From assembly GCA_964563125.1 (NCBI GenBank), contig CAZLVY010000036.1, forward strand, positions 1 to 22,529: DNA of 22,529 nt, written 5' to 3'. Position numbers and translations under genes: made by a program. The DNA is from UBA1368 sp964563125. Lineage in GTDB: Bacteria > Bacillota > Syntrophomonadia > Syntrophomonadales > Syntrophomonadaceae. This document shows positions 1 to 6,556 of this stretch, piece by piece; position 1 is the stretch's first letter, and each line of letters begins with the position of its first letter. The notes beneath the pieces were generated by a model that made no database searches, was not told where the DNA came from, and saw only the letters and a program-made list of their open reading frames with translations.

Positions 1-72
1 AAAATAATCTGTTCTTTTAAATCTTCAATGCGTCGGTAAATTTCTGACCACCCCCAGCAGTATTCGATTACG

Positions 73-92
73 AAACATCTGTTCTTATTATA
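73..92 (-). promoter_or_regulatory. possible LexA-type box with TATAAT, reading left
   Basis: On the minus strand, a TATAAT hexamer (92-87) is followed by GAACAGATGTTT (84-73). This matches the Firmicute LexA/DinR box GAAC-N4-GTTC at all but the last base. The position, just downstream of a -10, would suit a repressed leftward gene lying mostly outside the window. No convincing -35 is visible. The minus-strand frame to the left is open to the window edge but has no good start codon, so no gene is called. Confidence 0.25.
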
Positions 93-144
93 ACATAAGA
101 ATGCCATTTGAACGGGCTTTATGCATCAAAAGAGCCATTTTAAC

Positions 145-230
145 TTTCGACAAGCTTTAAGATTTATTTGTTATTTTCGACCATTTCATACATATATTAT
201 TTTTTCTTCCAATATTATTGACTGTTTCGA
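145..230. promoter_or_regulatory. three TTTCGA motifs, possible operators
   Basis: TTTCGA occurs at 145-150, 175-180 and 225-230. The spacings of 30 and 50 bp would put all three on one helical face, and the last lies in the spacer of the regulator's promoter. The first reads TGTCGAAA on the minus strand, identical to a Spo0A box core; the other two are near matches. They could be operators of the downstream XRE protein or Spo0A sites. Neither is shown. Confidence 0.25.
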
Positions 231-246
231 TATATTGTTATATAAT
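218..246 (+). promoter_or_regulatory. sigma-A promoter of the replication operon
   Basis: TTGACT (218-223) and TATAAT (241-246) are separated by exactly 17 bp, a near-perfect housekeeping promoter. It lies about 65 bp upstream of the first operon gene, and no better promoter lies closer. It would drive the regulator, initiator and helicase-loader genes together. Confidence 0.7.
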
Positions 247-310
247 TTAGAATATTGTTTCTACTTTCTTTTATGTTCTTTATCTATCTTTATGGTAAGG
301 GGGTGATGGC

Positions 311-661
311 ATGAAGAACAGAGTAAAAGAATTTAGAGAGGTGATGGGACTGACACAGGACGAATTTGCACGGGAATGTCCAATGTCGAGGTCTTATCTC
401 TCACAAATCGAGAACGGTCGACGAAATATCAGCGTCATAACGATGAAGAAAATAGCCAGTCTCCTCAATCGCAAGATCGAGGAGATTTTTTTTGTTCACT
501 ATAGTGAACAAATTCACAGTTATTATGGCGCCAGTGAACAGGAGGTGATCAGCTTTGGGAAAGTAGGCCAAGCCGGTAATATTTATCAGCGAAGTTTTGA
601 CTTAATGACTTCTTCATTGCTTTGTCAGGAATCCAATAATAATCGGGAGGTGAAATCATGA
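311..661 (+). CDS. XRE/Cro-type helix-turn-helix regulator
   Basis: A 116-residue protein with an N-terminal XRE helix-turn-helix (about residues 4-58). It shows the family pattern of a TQDEFAREC helix, a SRSYLSQIENGRR recognition segment and a following helix. The last 55 residues, rich in Ser, Gln and Asn, match nothing I recognise. A strong ribosome site (AAGGGGGTGA, 297-306) precedes the ATG. The stop overlaps the next gene's start as ATGA, so the two are translationally coupled. Its position at the head of a replication operon suits a Cro- or copy-control-type repressor acting on its own promoter. A perfect 22-bp palindrome lies inside the gene. The DNA-binding assignment is secure; the regulatory target is inferred. 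Confidence 0.85.
   Translation: MKNRVKEFREVMGLTQDEFARECPMSRSYLSQIENGRRNISVITMKKIASLLNRKIEEIFFVHYSEQIHSYYGASEQEVISFGKVGQAGNIYQRSFDLMTSSLLCQESNNNREVKS
491..512. repeat. perfect 22-bp palindrome inside the regulator gene
   Basis: TTTGTTCACTA (491-501) is followed directly by its exact reverse complement (502-512). A further half-site AGTGAACA lies at 533-540. The element encodes ordinary residues (FFVHYSEQI) of the XRE protein, so it may be an intragenic operator or a protein-binding site. There is no GC-rich stem or T-run, so it is not a terminator. Confidence 0.6.
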
Positions 662-1713
662 CTCAGGTAATACCGGAAGAACTTGTTGCCGATTTTGGCG
701 GAGGTTTTATTCAGATACCCAATCTATTATACGAAGCTTTGATGGTTGCCAGGCTGAACGCAACCCAGAAGGATATCTGCAGCTACATCATCAGGCTGAC
801 TTACGGCTGGAAACAGGAAGAAGCCCCCATTTCTATCAATGAATTTGCGATTGCCTTTAATGTGGACCGCAAATGGATCTTAAGACAGTTAATGGATTTG
901 ATCCGTAAAAGGATCATCATCAAAACCTGCTGCCTGGAAGACAATAAATCAGTGTGGAAAATCAACATCAATATATTCGAATGGGATAATAGCATTTTGA
1001 ATCTAGATCAGCTTAGATCGATGAAGAAAACGAATGCCAGCGAAAACTTTCGTCAGCAAAGCTTGTGGAATGCTTCTTCTGATCCTGATGTAGATATGGA
1101 TGCTTACAACCAAACATCAGCGGCAGTGGAAAATAATTCACCAGAGGTAGTGGTCAATTCACCACCAGGGGTAGTGGTCAATTCACCACCAGGGGTAGGG
1201 GTCAATACACCACTAGGGGTAGGGGTCAATACACCACTAGGGGTAGGGGTCAATACACCACCACCTCAGCCGGCTTTGTCATTAGAGGATTCGCAGTTAC
1301 AGACGCCCTTAAATAAAGTATTAAATACAAATATAAATACAAATAGAAATAAAAAGAAAAAAAGCACTATTTATAGTGAAAACTCTGTTTCTTATTCTCT
1401 GGCAAAATTCCTATTGGATAAAATTCGCATGAATTATCCTGAAAGCAAGGAGCCTGATCTTCAGCAATGGGCTCTTTATGTAGATCGAATGATCAAATAT
1501 GACAAGAGAGATCCTGAAACGGTGAAGAAAGTAATTATCTTTGCTGAGGAAGATGACTTCTGGCTGCAAAATATATTATGTGCCAAAACCTTGCGTAAGC
1601 ATTTTGAACGATTGGATGTACAGAGACTAAAACGAGAGAAAGATAGAGCGCGTTATAAAAAGGAGGTTGCTGATAAAGATGAGTATGATTTCTTCTTCCA
1701 AAGAAAAAATTGA
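658..1713 (+). CDS. lambda O-like replication initiator with central repeats
   Basis: A 351-residue protein built like phage lambda O. Residues 8-110 form a winged-helix RepO-type DNA-binding domain (DFGGGFIQIPNLLYEAL, then a RLTYGW motif and a wall of basic residues). Residues 159-203 are a repetitive VNxPxGVG linker. Residues 245-322 resemble the lambda O C-terminus (P-D-x-x-x-W-A near 266-272, D-F-W-x-x-N at 300-305, then a terminal LR-x-x-F-x-x-L). In lambda the N-domain binds iterons and the C-domain recruits the helicase loader. A GGGAGGTGA ribosome site precedes the ATG, which overlaps the regulator stop by four bases. The helicase-loader gene overlaps its end. It is probably a phage or plasmid initiator kept in a chromosome, or part of a prophage. 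The domain match is by eye. Confidence 0.8.
   Translation: MTQVIPEELVADFGGGFIQIPNLLYEALMVARLNATQKDICSYIIRLTYGWKQEEAPISINEFAIAFNVDRKWILRQLMDLIRKRIIIKTCCLEDNKSVWKININIFEWDNSILNLDQLRSMKKTNASENFRQQSLWNASSDPDVDMDAYNQTSAAVENNSPEVVVNSPPGVVVNSPPGVGVNTPLGVGVNTPLGVGVNTPPPQPALSLEDSQLQTPLNKVLNTNINTNRNKKKKSTIYSENSVSYSLAKFLLDKIRMNYPESKEPDLQQWALYVDRMIKYDKRDPETVKKVIIFAEEDDFWLQNILCAKTLRKHFERLDVQRLKREKDRARYKKEVADKDEYDFFFQRKN
1135..1265 (+). repeat. 24-bp tandem repeats, candidate initiator iterons
   Basis: Four full 24-bp units (starting at 1156, 1180, 1204 and 1228) are preceded by a 21-bp unit (1135) and followed by a partial 14-bp one (1252-1265). Units 4 and 5 are identical, and unit 2 differs from unit 3 by one base. 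Each unit holds an interrupted dyad, clearest across 1150-1165 and 1174-1189 as GTGGT-CAATTC-ACCAC. The array encodes an eight-residue repeat in a linker, so protein function alone need not explain its DNA conservation. Iterons with dyad symmetry in the middle of the initiator gene are how the lambda origin is built. Confidence 0.9.
1309..1380 (+). other. A/T-rich tract, candidate origin unwinding element
   Basis: Directly after the iteron-like array, about 65 bp are almost entirely A and T, with strong purine bias on this strand. They include two adjacent 12-bp copies differing only in the last base (1323-1334 and 1335-1346). The tract ends in the perfect palindrome CACTATTTATAGTG (1365-1378). 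In lambda the A/T-rich region beside the iterons is where the duplex opens. The tract encodes a low-complexity Asn/Lys linker in the initiator. Origin function is inferred from layout only. Confidence 0.5.
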
Positions 1714-2356
1714 TCATATTTGGGGTACTTATAACATACCTGCCCGATATACTGTGGCCAGGTTCGATAATTATTATCCTGCCTGTCCTGAACAAAAAGC
1801 AGCCCGGCAGATTTGTATTGATTATGCCGGCAATACGAAAACCATCTTCAGGAAAGGCAAAGGTTTGTTTCTGCAAGGCCCGGTGGGCACCGGTAAAACC
1901 CACCTGTCGGTAGCTACTTTAAGGGCAGTGGTGGAAGCCAATATCGATGAATTTGGCTGCCAGAGCAGCGATCTCCCCATTTATGGGGTAAAGGAGTACC
2001 AGGGTTATACCTGTACCATGATTCCGGTGGTGGAATTTCTGGGTATCCAGCGCCAGTCCATCTCAGCCAAAAATCTGAAGAAGATTGCCGACCACCTGCT
2101 GCACCAGGCGAAAAGTTCCGAGATCATTATCCTTGATGATATTGGCGCTGAAAAGCCCAGCGTTTGGGGAGAAGAACAGCTTTTCTCCCTCATAGATCTG
2201 CGCTATCGTATGCAGCGGGCTACGCTCTTTACCAGCAACTGCACCTTAAAAGAACTGGAGGCAGCACTGGGCGAGCGCATCGTTTCCCGGATCTTTGAGA
2301 TGACCGAAGGAGTAAAAGTAGAAGGCGAAGACTACAGGAAAGGAGGACTTAATTAA
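1679..2356 (+). CDS. DnaC/DnaI-like helicase loader ATPase
   Basis: An AAA+ ATPase of the DnaC/DnaI/IstB type, 225 residues from the chosen start. It has Walker A GPVGTGKTH (67-75), Walker B IIILDDIGAE (149-158), a sensor LFTSN (183-187) and the basic RIVSRI segment typical of this family's C-terminal box. Such proteins load the replicative helicase at an origin. Directly after a lambda O-like initiator it fills the place of lambda P, although it belongs to a different family. The frame opens at TTG 1667, but that codon abuts the AGGAGG site (1661-1666). ATG 1679, at 12 bases spacing, is more credible, with ATG 1685 possible. It overlaps the initiator gene by 35 bases. IS21 IstB is excluded mainly by the absence of any transposase. 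Confidence 0.85.
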   Translation: MSMISSSKEKIDHIWGTYNIPARYTVARFDNYYPACPEQKAARQICIDYAGNTKTIFRKGKGLFLQGPVGTGKTHLSVATLRAVVEANIDEFGCQSSDLPIYGVKEYQGYTCTMIPVVEFLGIQRQSISAKNLKKIADHLLHQAKSSEIIILDDIGAEKPSVWGEEQLFSLIDLRYRMQRATLFTSNCTLKELEAALGERIVSRIFEMTEGVKVEGEDYRKGGLN

Positions 2357-2391
2357 ATTGGTCTTATAAAATAATCTGTCGGATTATTTAC

Positions 2392-2421
2392 TTGTTTACA
2401 TAACCGAGCTCATAGTATAAG
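2392..2421 (+). promoter_or_regulatory. weak candidate promoter
   Basis: TTGTTT (2392-2397) and TATAAG (2416-2421) are 18 bp apart, upstream of the 182-residue gene. The match to consensus is modest. It would give this gene its own transcription start separate from the replication operon. Confidence 0.3.
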
Positions 2422-2451
2422 GGAAAATCAGTAAATAATGGGGGTGTTTTA

Positions 2452-3000
2452 GTGAAAAACAAAAAGAATAAAAAAAATAAAGCGAATAGAAAGAAAAAGG
2501 ATAATATCTACAATATAGAAGCAGGAAGAATTCTATCGGAATTTAAAACCATGCATGCAAACGGTATTTTGAATTACAAGAAATTAGAGAACGGTGATTT
2601 GGCGGTACAATTAAATTTTCAGGTATTATTGGATTTTCTTGATACAATAGGCGATATTCCTTTATCGGTGCCATATTATGCAAATCTGAAACGTATATCC
2701 CAACACGATAACGAAATTAATTTTGAGCAGTCTTTAAGTATCATATTAGCTATGTCGGTTATAGAGTTTAATAAAAATGGCAGAAGAATTGATTTAATCG
2801 GTGGCCAAACAACAGCTGATGAGGAAGAAATATCTATGTATGCTGAAAGTATTTATGAGTATTATGATCTGCATAATCCTATAAAGGATTCTAACAAGCC
2901 TTATTATTGGTTTAAAATCAGACAGGATATACTGGAGTATTTTAAGGAAATGCGAGATAGTCAAAAACCCGAGGATTTCGCCAGTTACTATTTGAAATAA
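2452..3000 (+). CDS. hypothetical protein, lysine-rich N-terminus
   Basis: A 182-residue protein I do not recognise. It starts at GTG with a GGGGGTG ribosome site six bases upstream. Residues 1-17 are an almost pure Lys/Asn tail (KNKKNKKNKANRKKKDN), likely disordered and possibly nucleic-acid binding. The rest is acidic and probably helical, ending in an aromatic segment (PYYWFKIRQDILEYFKEM). No signal peptide or membrane segment is seen. It follows the helicase-loader gene by 95 bases on the same strand and has codon use as AT-rich as the flanking non-coding DNA, more so than the chromosomal genes to the right. It is probably part of the same acquired module; its function is unknown. Confidence 0.7.
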   Translation: MKNKKNKKNKANRKKKDNIYNIEAGRILSEFKTMHANGILNYKKLENGDLAVQLNFQVLLDFLDTIGDIPLSVPYYANLKRISQHDNEINFEQSLSIILAMSVIEFNKNGRRIDLIGGQTTADEEEISMYAESIYEYYDLHNPIKDSNKPYYWFKIRQDILEYFKEMRDSQKPEDFASYYLK

Positions 3001-3080
3001 ACTTTCCATAAGCAAATTAAATAAATATAAATAAAGTCCGATATTATGTGAAGGACTATTTATTACTCATTATCAAAATT

Positions 3081-3135
3081 ACTCCTGATAAAATTCGGTA
3101 GTGTTAATTAATTACACAAAAATATTTTTATAAAC
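3081..3135 (+). repeat. 55-bp direct repeat, left of gap
   Basis: These 55 bases abut the N-run and are identical to 3236-3290 on its other side. The identity stops exactly at the gap edges, as expected when two contig ends overlap by one assembly k-mer. Confidence 0.95.
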
Positions 3136-3235
3136 NNNNNNNNNNNNNNNNNNNNNNNNNNNNNNNNNNNNNNNNNNNNNNNNNNNNNNNNNNNNNNNNN
3201 NNNNNNNNNNNNNNNNNNNNNNNNNNNNNNNNNNN
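3136..3235. other. scaffold gap of 100 N
   Basis: Exactly 100 unknown bases, a customary placeholder for a gap of unknown size. Given the identical 55-bp flanks, the true gap may be zero or negative. Confidence 0.98.
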
Positions 3236-3290
3236 ACTCCTGATAAAATTCGGTAGTGTTAATTAATTACACAAAAATATTTTTATAAAC
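3236..3290 (+). repeat. 55-bp direct repeat, right of gap
   Basis: Second exact copy of 3081-3135, starting at the first base after the N-run. It is either an artefactual duplication of a contig overlap or one unit of a true repeat that broke the assembly. Confidence 0.95.
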
Positions 3291-3342
3291 CGGTCAGAAA
3301 TGAATGAAATGATTCTTATTTGTAAGAGAATTACCGAAGAAA

Positions 3343-3358
3343 TAGTGAAATTTCACTA
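3343..3358. repeat. 16-bp perfect palindrome
   Basis: TAGTGAAATTTCACTA is a perfect palindrome in non-coding DNA. Its TTCACTA/TAGTGAA half-sites also occur in the palindrome at 491-512, and TAGTGAA occurs at 1374-1380. It may be a binding site for the same regulator. Confidence 0.45.
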
Positions 3359-3634
3359 ACAAAATTATAATAAATACTTTGTAACTATAACAATTTTGCA
3401 GGAATTCTATACCAATATCTTGAAGTATCTGATAATTATGAAACAAATTTCTTATTCTCTTGTAGAAGGACATGCCATAAAACAGATATTTTAATAAAAT
3501 ATAGATTTTTGCTGTTTGTTAAAAACAATATAATTTAACCATTATTTAGGGGTAATTAATTCAAATTTTTTCCTGTATGCGGCTTAAAAATGCTATCCTT
3601 ATTTTAACTAAGCAGTTATAAAAGGGAGGGTCTT

Positions 3635-4681
3635 ATGAAAAGAACGCCGGATTTTTTCAGGGGTTGTCTGGTGGGGGGAGCAATCGGTGACGCATTAGGC
3701 TGGCCTGTAGAATTTACCAGCTATGATAAAATAGTCAACCGCTTTGGTAAGGGCGGTATTCAGGACTTGCAAATAGCATCATCTGGTAAGGCTGAAATAA
3801 CTGATGATACGCAAATGACGCTTTTTACTGCGGAAGGAATTTTGCGGGCTGAAGCCAGGTATATAAGCAAAGGACTAAGTCATCCCCCGTCAGTGGTTTT
3901 TCATGCTTATCAACGCTGGCTCTATACCCAGGGATACCCGAAGGTTGAAGATTACGACTGGGTCTATGACGGTTGGCTGCTTAGCGTTGAAGGTCTTCAT
4001 GCCGTAAGAGCTCCGGGGAAAACCTGTTTATCAGCGCTGTCCAGAAGGAGACAGGGGACTATGGAAACCCCTGCTAACGGCAGTAAAGGCTGCGGTGGAA
4101 TTATGCGGACAGCTCCGGCCGGTCTGTTTTACGGTAAAGAAAATGCTTTCAAAATGGCAGCTGACTTTGCTGCACTTACTCACGGACATCCGTCCGGTTA
4201 TTTGTCAGCCGGAGCGCTGGCATTTATAATCGCTTCGGTTATAGAAGGTCAGGATATCGAAACCGCGGTCAGGGAATCCTTGATAAAGCTTAAGGGATAT
4301 AAGCATAATGAAGAATGTACGCAAAAATTAACCCAGGCTCTGGCCCTGTCAGGTTCTAATCTGACTGATTTCCATGCCATTACTGAACTCGGTGAAGGCT
4401 GGGTAGGTGAAGAGGCTTTGGGGATTTCAGCCTATTGTGCCTTGAAATATCAGGATAATTTTAAGCAGGCCTTAATAGCGGCTGTTAATCATAACGGCGA
4501 CAGTGACAGCACCGGTGCCATCACTGGAAATATCCTCGGTGCTTATTTAGGTTTGCAGCATATTCCTGCCGACTGGATAGAGCAGCTTGAATTGAGTGAG
4601 GTTGTAATACAGGTAGCTGATGATTTGCTTAACAAGTATGAGGACAGCCCGGAGTGGTCAGAGCGCTATCCCGGATATTAG
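3635..4681 (+). CDS. ADP-ribosylglycohydrolase family protein (DraG-like)
   Basis: A 348-residue cytoplasmic hydrolase that removes ADP-ribose from proteins or nucleotides using a two-metal centre. The metal-binding motifs of the family are present: GDALG near residue 18, TDDT at 56-59, GCGGIMR at 152-158 and HNGDSDSTGAITG at 286-298. The length is normal for DraG-like enzymes and the fold appears complete. The ATG has a good GGGAGGG site five bases upstream. No partner ADP-ribosyltransferase is present, so the substrate cannot be read from context. It stands alone, convergent with the histidine kinase and separated from the replication module by the gap. It could be a house-cleaning enzyme or cargo of the acquired element. 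Confidence 0.9.
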   Translation: MKRTPDFFRGCLVGGAIGDALGWPVEFTSYDKIVNRFGKGGIQDLQIASSGKAEITDDTQMTLFTAEGILRAEARYISKGLSHPPSVVFHAYQRWLYTQGYPKVEDYDWVYDGWLLSVEGLHAVRAPGKTCLSALSRRRQGTMETPANGSKGCGGIMRTAPAGLFYGKENAFKMAADFAALTHGHPSGYLSAGALAFIIASVIEGQDIETAVRESLIKLKGYKHNEECTQKLTQALALSGSNLTDFHAITELGEGWVGEEALGISAYCALKYQDNFKQALIAAVNHNGDSDSTGAITGNILGAYLGLQHIPADWIEQLELSEVVIQVADDLLNKYEDSPEWSERYPGY

Positions 4682-4762
4682 GCATAAGTTTTCAGGCCCC
4701 GGTACTATTTTCTTTGCCTTATTCTGCCTCATATATTTGCAAAATATTCTATCCCTGCTTTC

Positions 4763-6268
4763 TTAAGCGTTGTTTTCCTCACTGATTCGAAAAATCACCC
4801 TGAAAACGGTACCTGCCGAACTGGTCTCAAACTTCATTCTGGCATTATTTTTGTAAGCAATGTTATAACATGTAGCTACTCCCAGGCCGGTACCGTGATT
4901 CTTGGTAGTGAAAAAAGGTATACCAATTTTATCTATAACTTCCGGACTTATCCCGCTGCCCTGATCTGTTACTGCCAGGATAACCTTATTGCTTTCCTGA
5001 TAAGTCTTAATAGTTATCAATCCTCCTGCGGGCATAGCTTCAATACCATTTTGCACCAGGTTAAGAATCAGCTGCCGCATTTCGTCTTCATTAAGCATTA
5101 AGTCGGGGATTTCCTCCAGCTCCAGTTGAATATATGCATCGTGTTTTATAGCATCAGCTTCCAGCAAAGGCAAAAATTTTCTGATAAGGTCGTTTAAGTT
5201 TTGGCATTTCAAATTAACCGGCTTATTTTTAGACAGGGAAAGAAACTCTGTAATGATTATATTAGCCCGGTCCAGTTCTTCTATCATTAAGTCTATATGC
5301 TGCCGGTCTGAGGCGTACCTTTCCTTTTCCTGAAAGAGCTGCAGGAATCCTTTGACAGTAGTGAGAGGATTTCTGATCTCATGAGCAATACCTGCGGCAG
5401 TTACTCCTATGAGCTTTAAACGGTCCAGATGTGCTATTTTATCTTCATAGCGTTTAATATCAGTAACATCATTGGACACCACCAGTATAGCTTCTTTTCC
5501 CTGCCAGGTAATCCTGGCCGTTGAGAATAACACAACTCTGTTTTCACCGGAAATAGTCTTCATGCTGGCTGCAAAATTTCTAACAGTTTGTTCTGACTTT
5601 ATTCTTGCGTAAAATTTCTGCCGTTCACTTACATCTTCCCATAATGTCTCGTCAGTTGCTCCAGGTTCCAGCCTTTTTAACTCATGCTTTTGTTTTAATG
5701 CTTTATTGGTTTTCAGAAATCTTTCATCTTCGACTGCCAAAATAGCCATCGGTAAAGGGTTAGTGTCAAATGCCTTTTGAAATTGTTCATTGGAAAGTCT
5801 TAATTGATGTTCGATTTGCTTGCGTTGGCTGATATCATTCATAAATACGGCCAGACCGTTTGGGGAAGGATAAACACGAGATTCTACCCATATAGCGTAG
5901 TTTTTACTTTTAACTTCTATAAAAACAGGTCTGTTTTCCTGCATAGCCTGGTGCAGCTGATGATAGAACTCTGTTTCAACCGACTCAGGAGAAACTTGCC
6001 AAATATTTTTTCCCAGAACCTCATGACGGTTTTTCAGAAAGACTTCCTCTGCCTTTCTATTGTAATAAGTCACTAGCCATTGCTTGTCCACCATGAAAAA
6101 TATCTCGTTCATACTATCCATGACCTGGATTAATGTCTGATTGGCTTCCTCCCGTTCCCGGGTTTTTTCCGCTGCCAGATTCTCAAGCTGCTGATTGTTA
6201 TTTGCTATATGTTTGCATTCACTGTTTTCGGTTACTTGGCTCTTGATTACACTTTTCTTATTATTCAT
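4763..6268 (-). CDS. soluble PAS-domain sensor histidine kinase
   Basis: A 501-residue kinase without membrane segments. A short coiled region is followed by two PAS domains (about 45-150 and 160-270). Next are a HisKA domain with phosphoacceptor His296 in AGIAHEIRNPLTT and an HATPase_c domain with N-box Asn407 (LNLVQNGIEAM), DQGSGI (435-440), the F-box PFFTTK and GTGLG (459-463). This layout is that of KinA/KinE-type kinases that feed the sporulation phosphorelay. No response regulator is adjacent, so it is an orphan kinase, which is common for that group. The frame opens at TTG 6325, but the AAAGGA site (6282-6277) is placed eight bases before ATG 6268. ATG 6277 directly abuts that site and is less likely. 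A role upstream of Spo0A is inferred. Confidence 0.9.
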   Translation of the reverse strand: MNNKKSVIKSQVTENSECKHIANNNQQLENLAAEKTREREEANQTLIQVMDSMNEIFFMVDKQWLVTYYNRKAEEVFLKNRHEVLGKNIWQVSPESVETEFYHQLHQAMQENRPVFIEVKSKNYAIWVESRVYPSPNGLAVFMNDISQRKQIEHQLRLSNEQFQKAFDTNPLPMAILAVEDERFLKTNKALKQKHELKRLEPGATDETLWEDVSERQKFYARIKSEQTVRNFAASMKTISGENRVVLFSTARITWQGKEAILVVSNDVTDIKRYEDKIAHLDRLKLIGVTAAGIAHEIRNPLTTVKGFLQLFQEKERYASDRQHIDLMIEELDRANIIITEFLSLSKNKPVNLKCQNLNDLIRKFLPLLEADAIKHDAYIQLELEEIPDLMLNEDEMRQLILNLVQNGIEAMPAGGLITIKTYQESNKVILAVTDQGSGISPEVIDKIGIPFFTTKNHGTGLGVATCYNIAYKNNARMKFETSSAGTVFRVIFRISEENNA

Positions 6269-6556
6269 AATGCTCATCCTTTCTTTATGGTTTGCATTAA
6301 AAATATAAGTGCTTTTAAGATGCAATTAATATTTCAATTATAATTTTTTTAAATGTTTCTACATATTTATTCTTTTTCCTTCAATTAACAAAAAAGGATA
6401 TGTCGATGCACTTATTAGCCCGGATTGCATTTTTTATAAAGTCTCACCATTAAATGCTGCATCTACGCCAGCACTGCCAGTAGTTAATAACTTTACATAT
6501 TCATAAATACTCGGTATGCTATCTACACACAAAATAAAGGATGGCATTAATAAAAG

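Larger units (their letters stand above)
3001..3634. other. AT-rich non-coding stretch with assembly gap
   Basis: No coding region is supported here. A weak stem (AGTCC 3035-3039 with GGACT 3053-3057) follows the preceding gene but lacks a clear T-run. The stretch contains the N gap, the flanking duplicate, a 16-bp palindrome and a TATAAT at 3529-3534 without a good -35. The end holds the ribosome site AAAGGGAGGG (3621-3630) of the next gene. Confidence 0.6.

Noticed and set aside
1..60. Minus-strand open frame reading ...WSEIYRRIEDLKEQII at the left edge
   Set aside because: It looks protein-like but has no start codon or usable ribosome arrangement inside the window; too short to call.
121..306. 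61-codon open frame before the XRE gene
   Set aside because: It lies across the promoter of the replication operon, has no ribosome site and encodes an aromatic, low-complexity product.
1135..1265. CRISPR array
   Set aside because: The repeats are contiguous with no spacers and lie in frame inside a coding region.
1667..1678. TTG 1667 as start of the helicase loader
   Set aside because: It directly abuts AGGAGG, leaving no spacing; ATG 1679 is more plausible.
1679..2356. IstB-type transposition helper
   Set aside because: The ATPase core alone could fit, but no transposase or insertion-sequence ends are present and a replication initiator is directly upstream.
3236..3290. Phage attachment-site duplication flanking an element
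   Set aside because: The two copies stop exactly at the edges of an artificial N-run, which an assembly overlap explains better than att sites.
4895..6076. Plus-strand frames inside the histidine kinase gene
   Set aside because: Shadows of a well-supported minus-strand kinase, without motifs.
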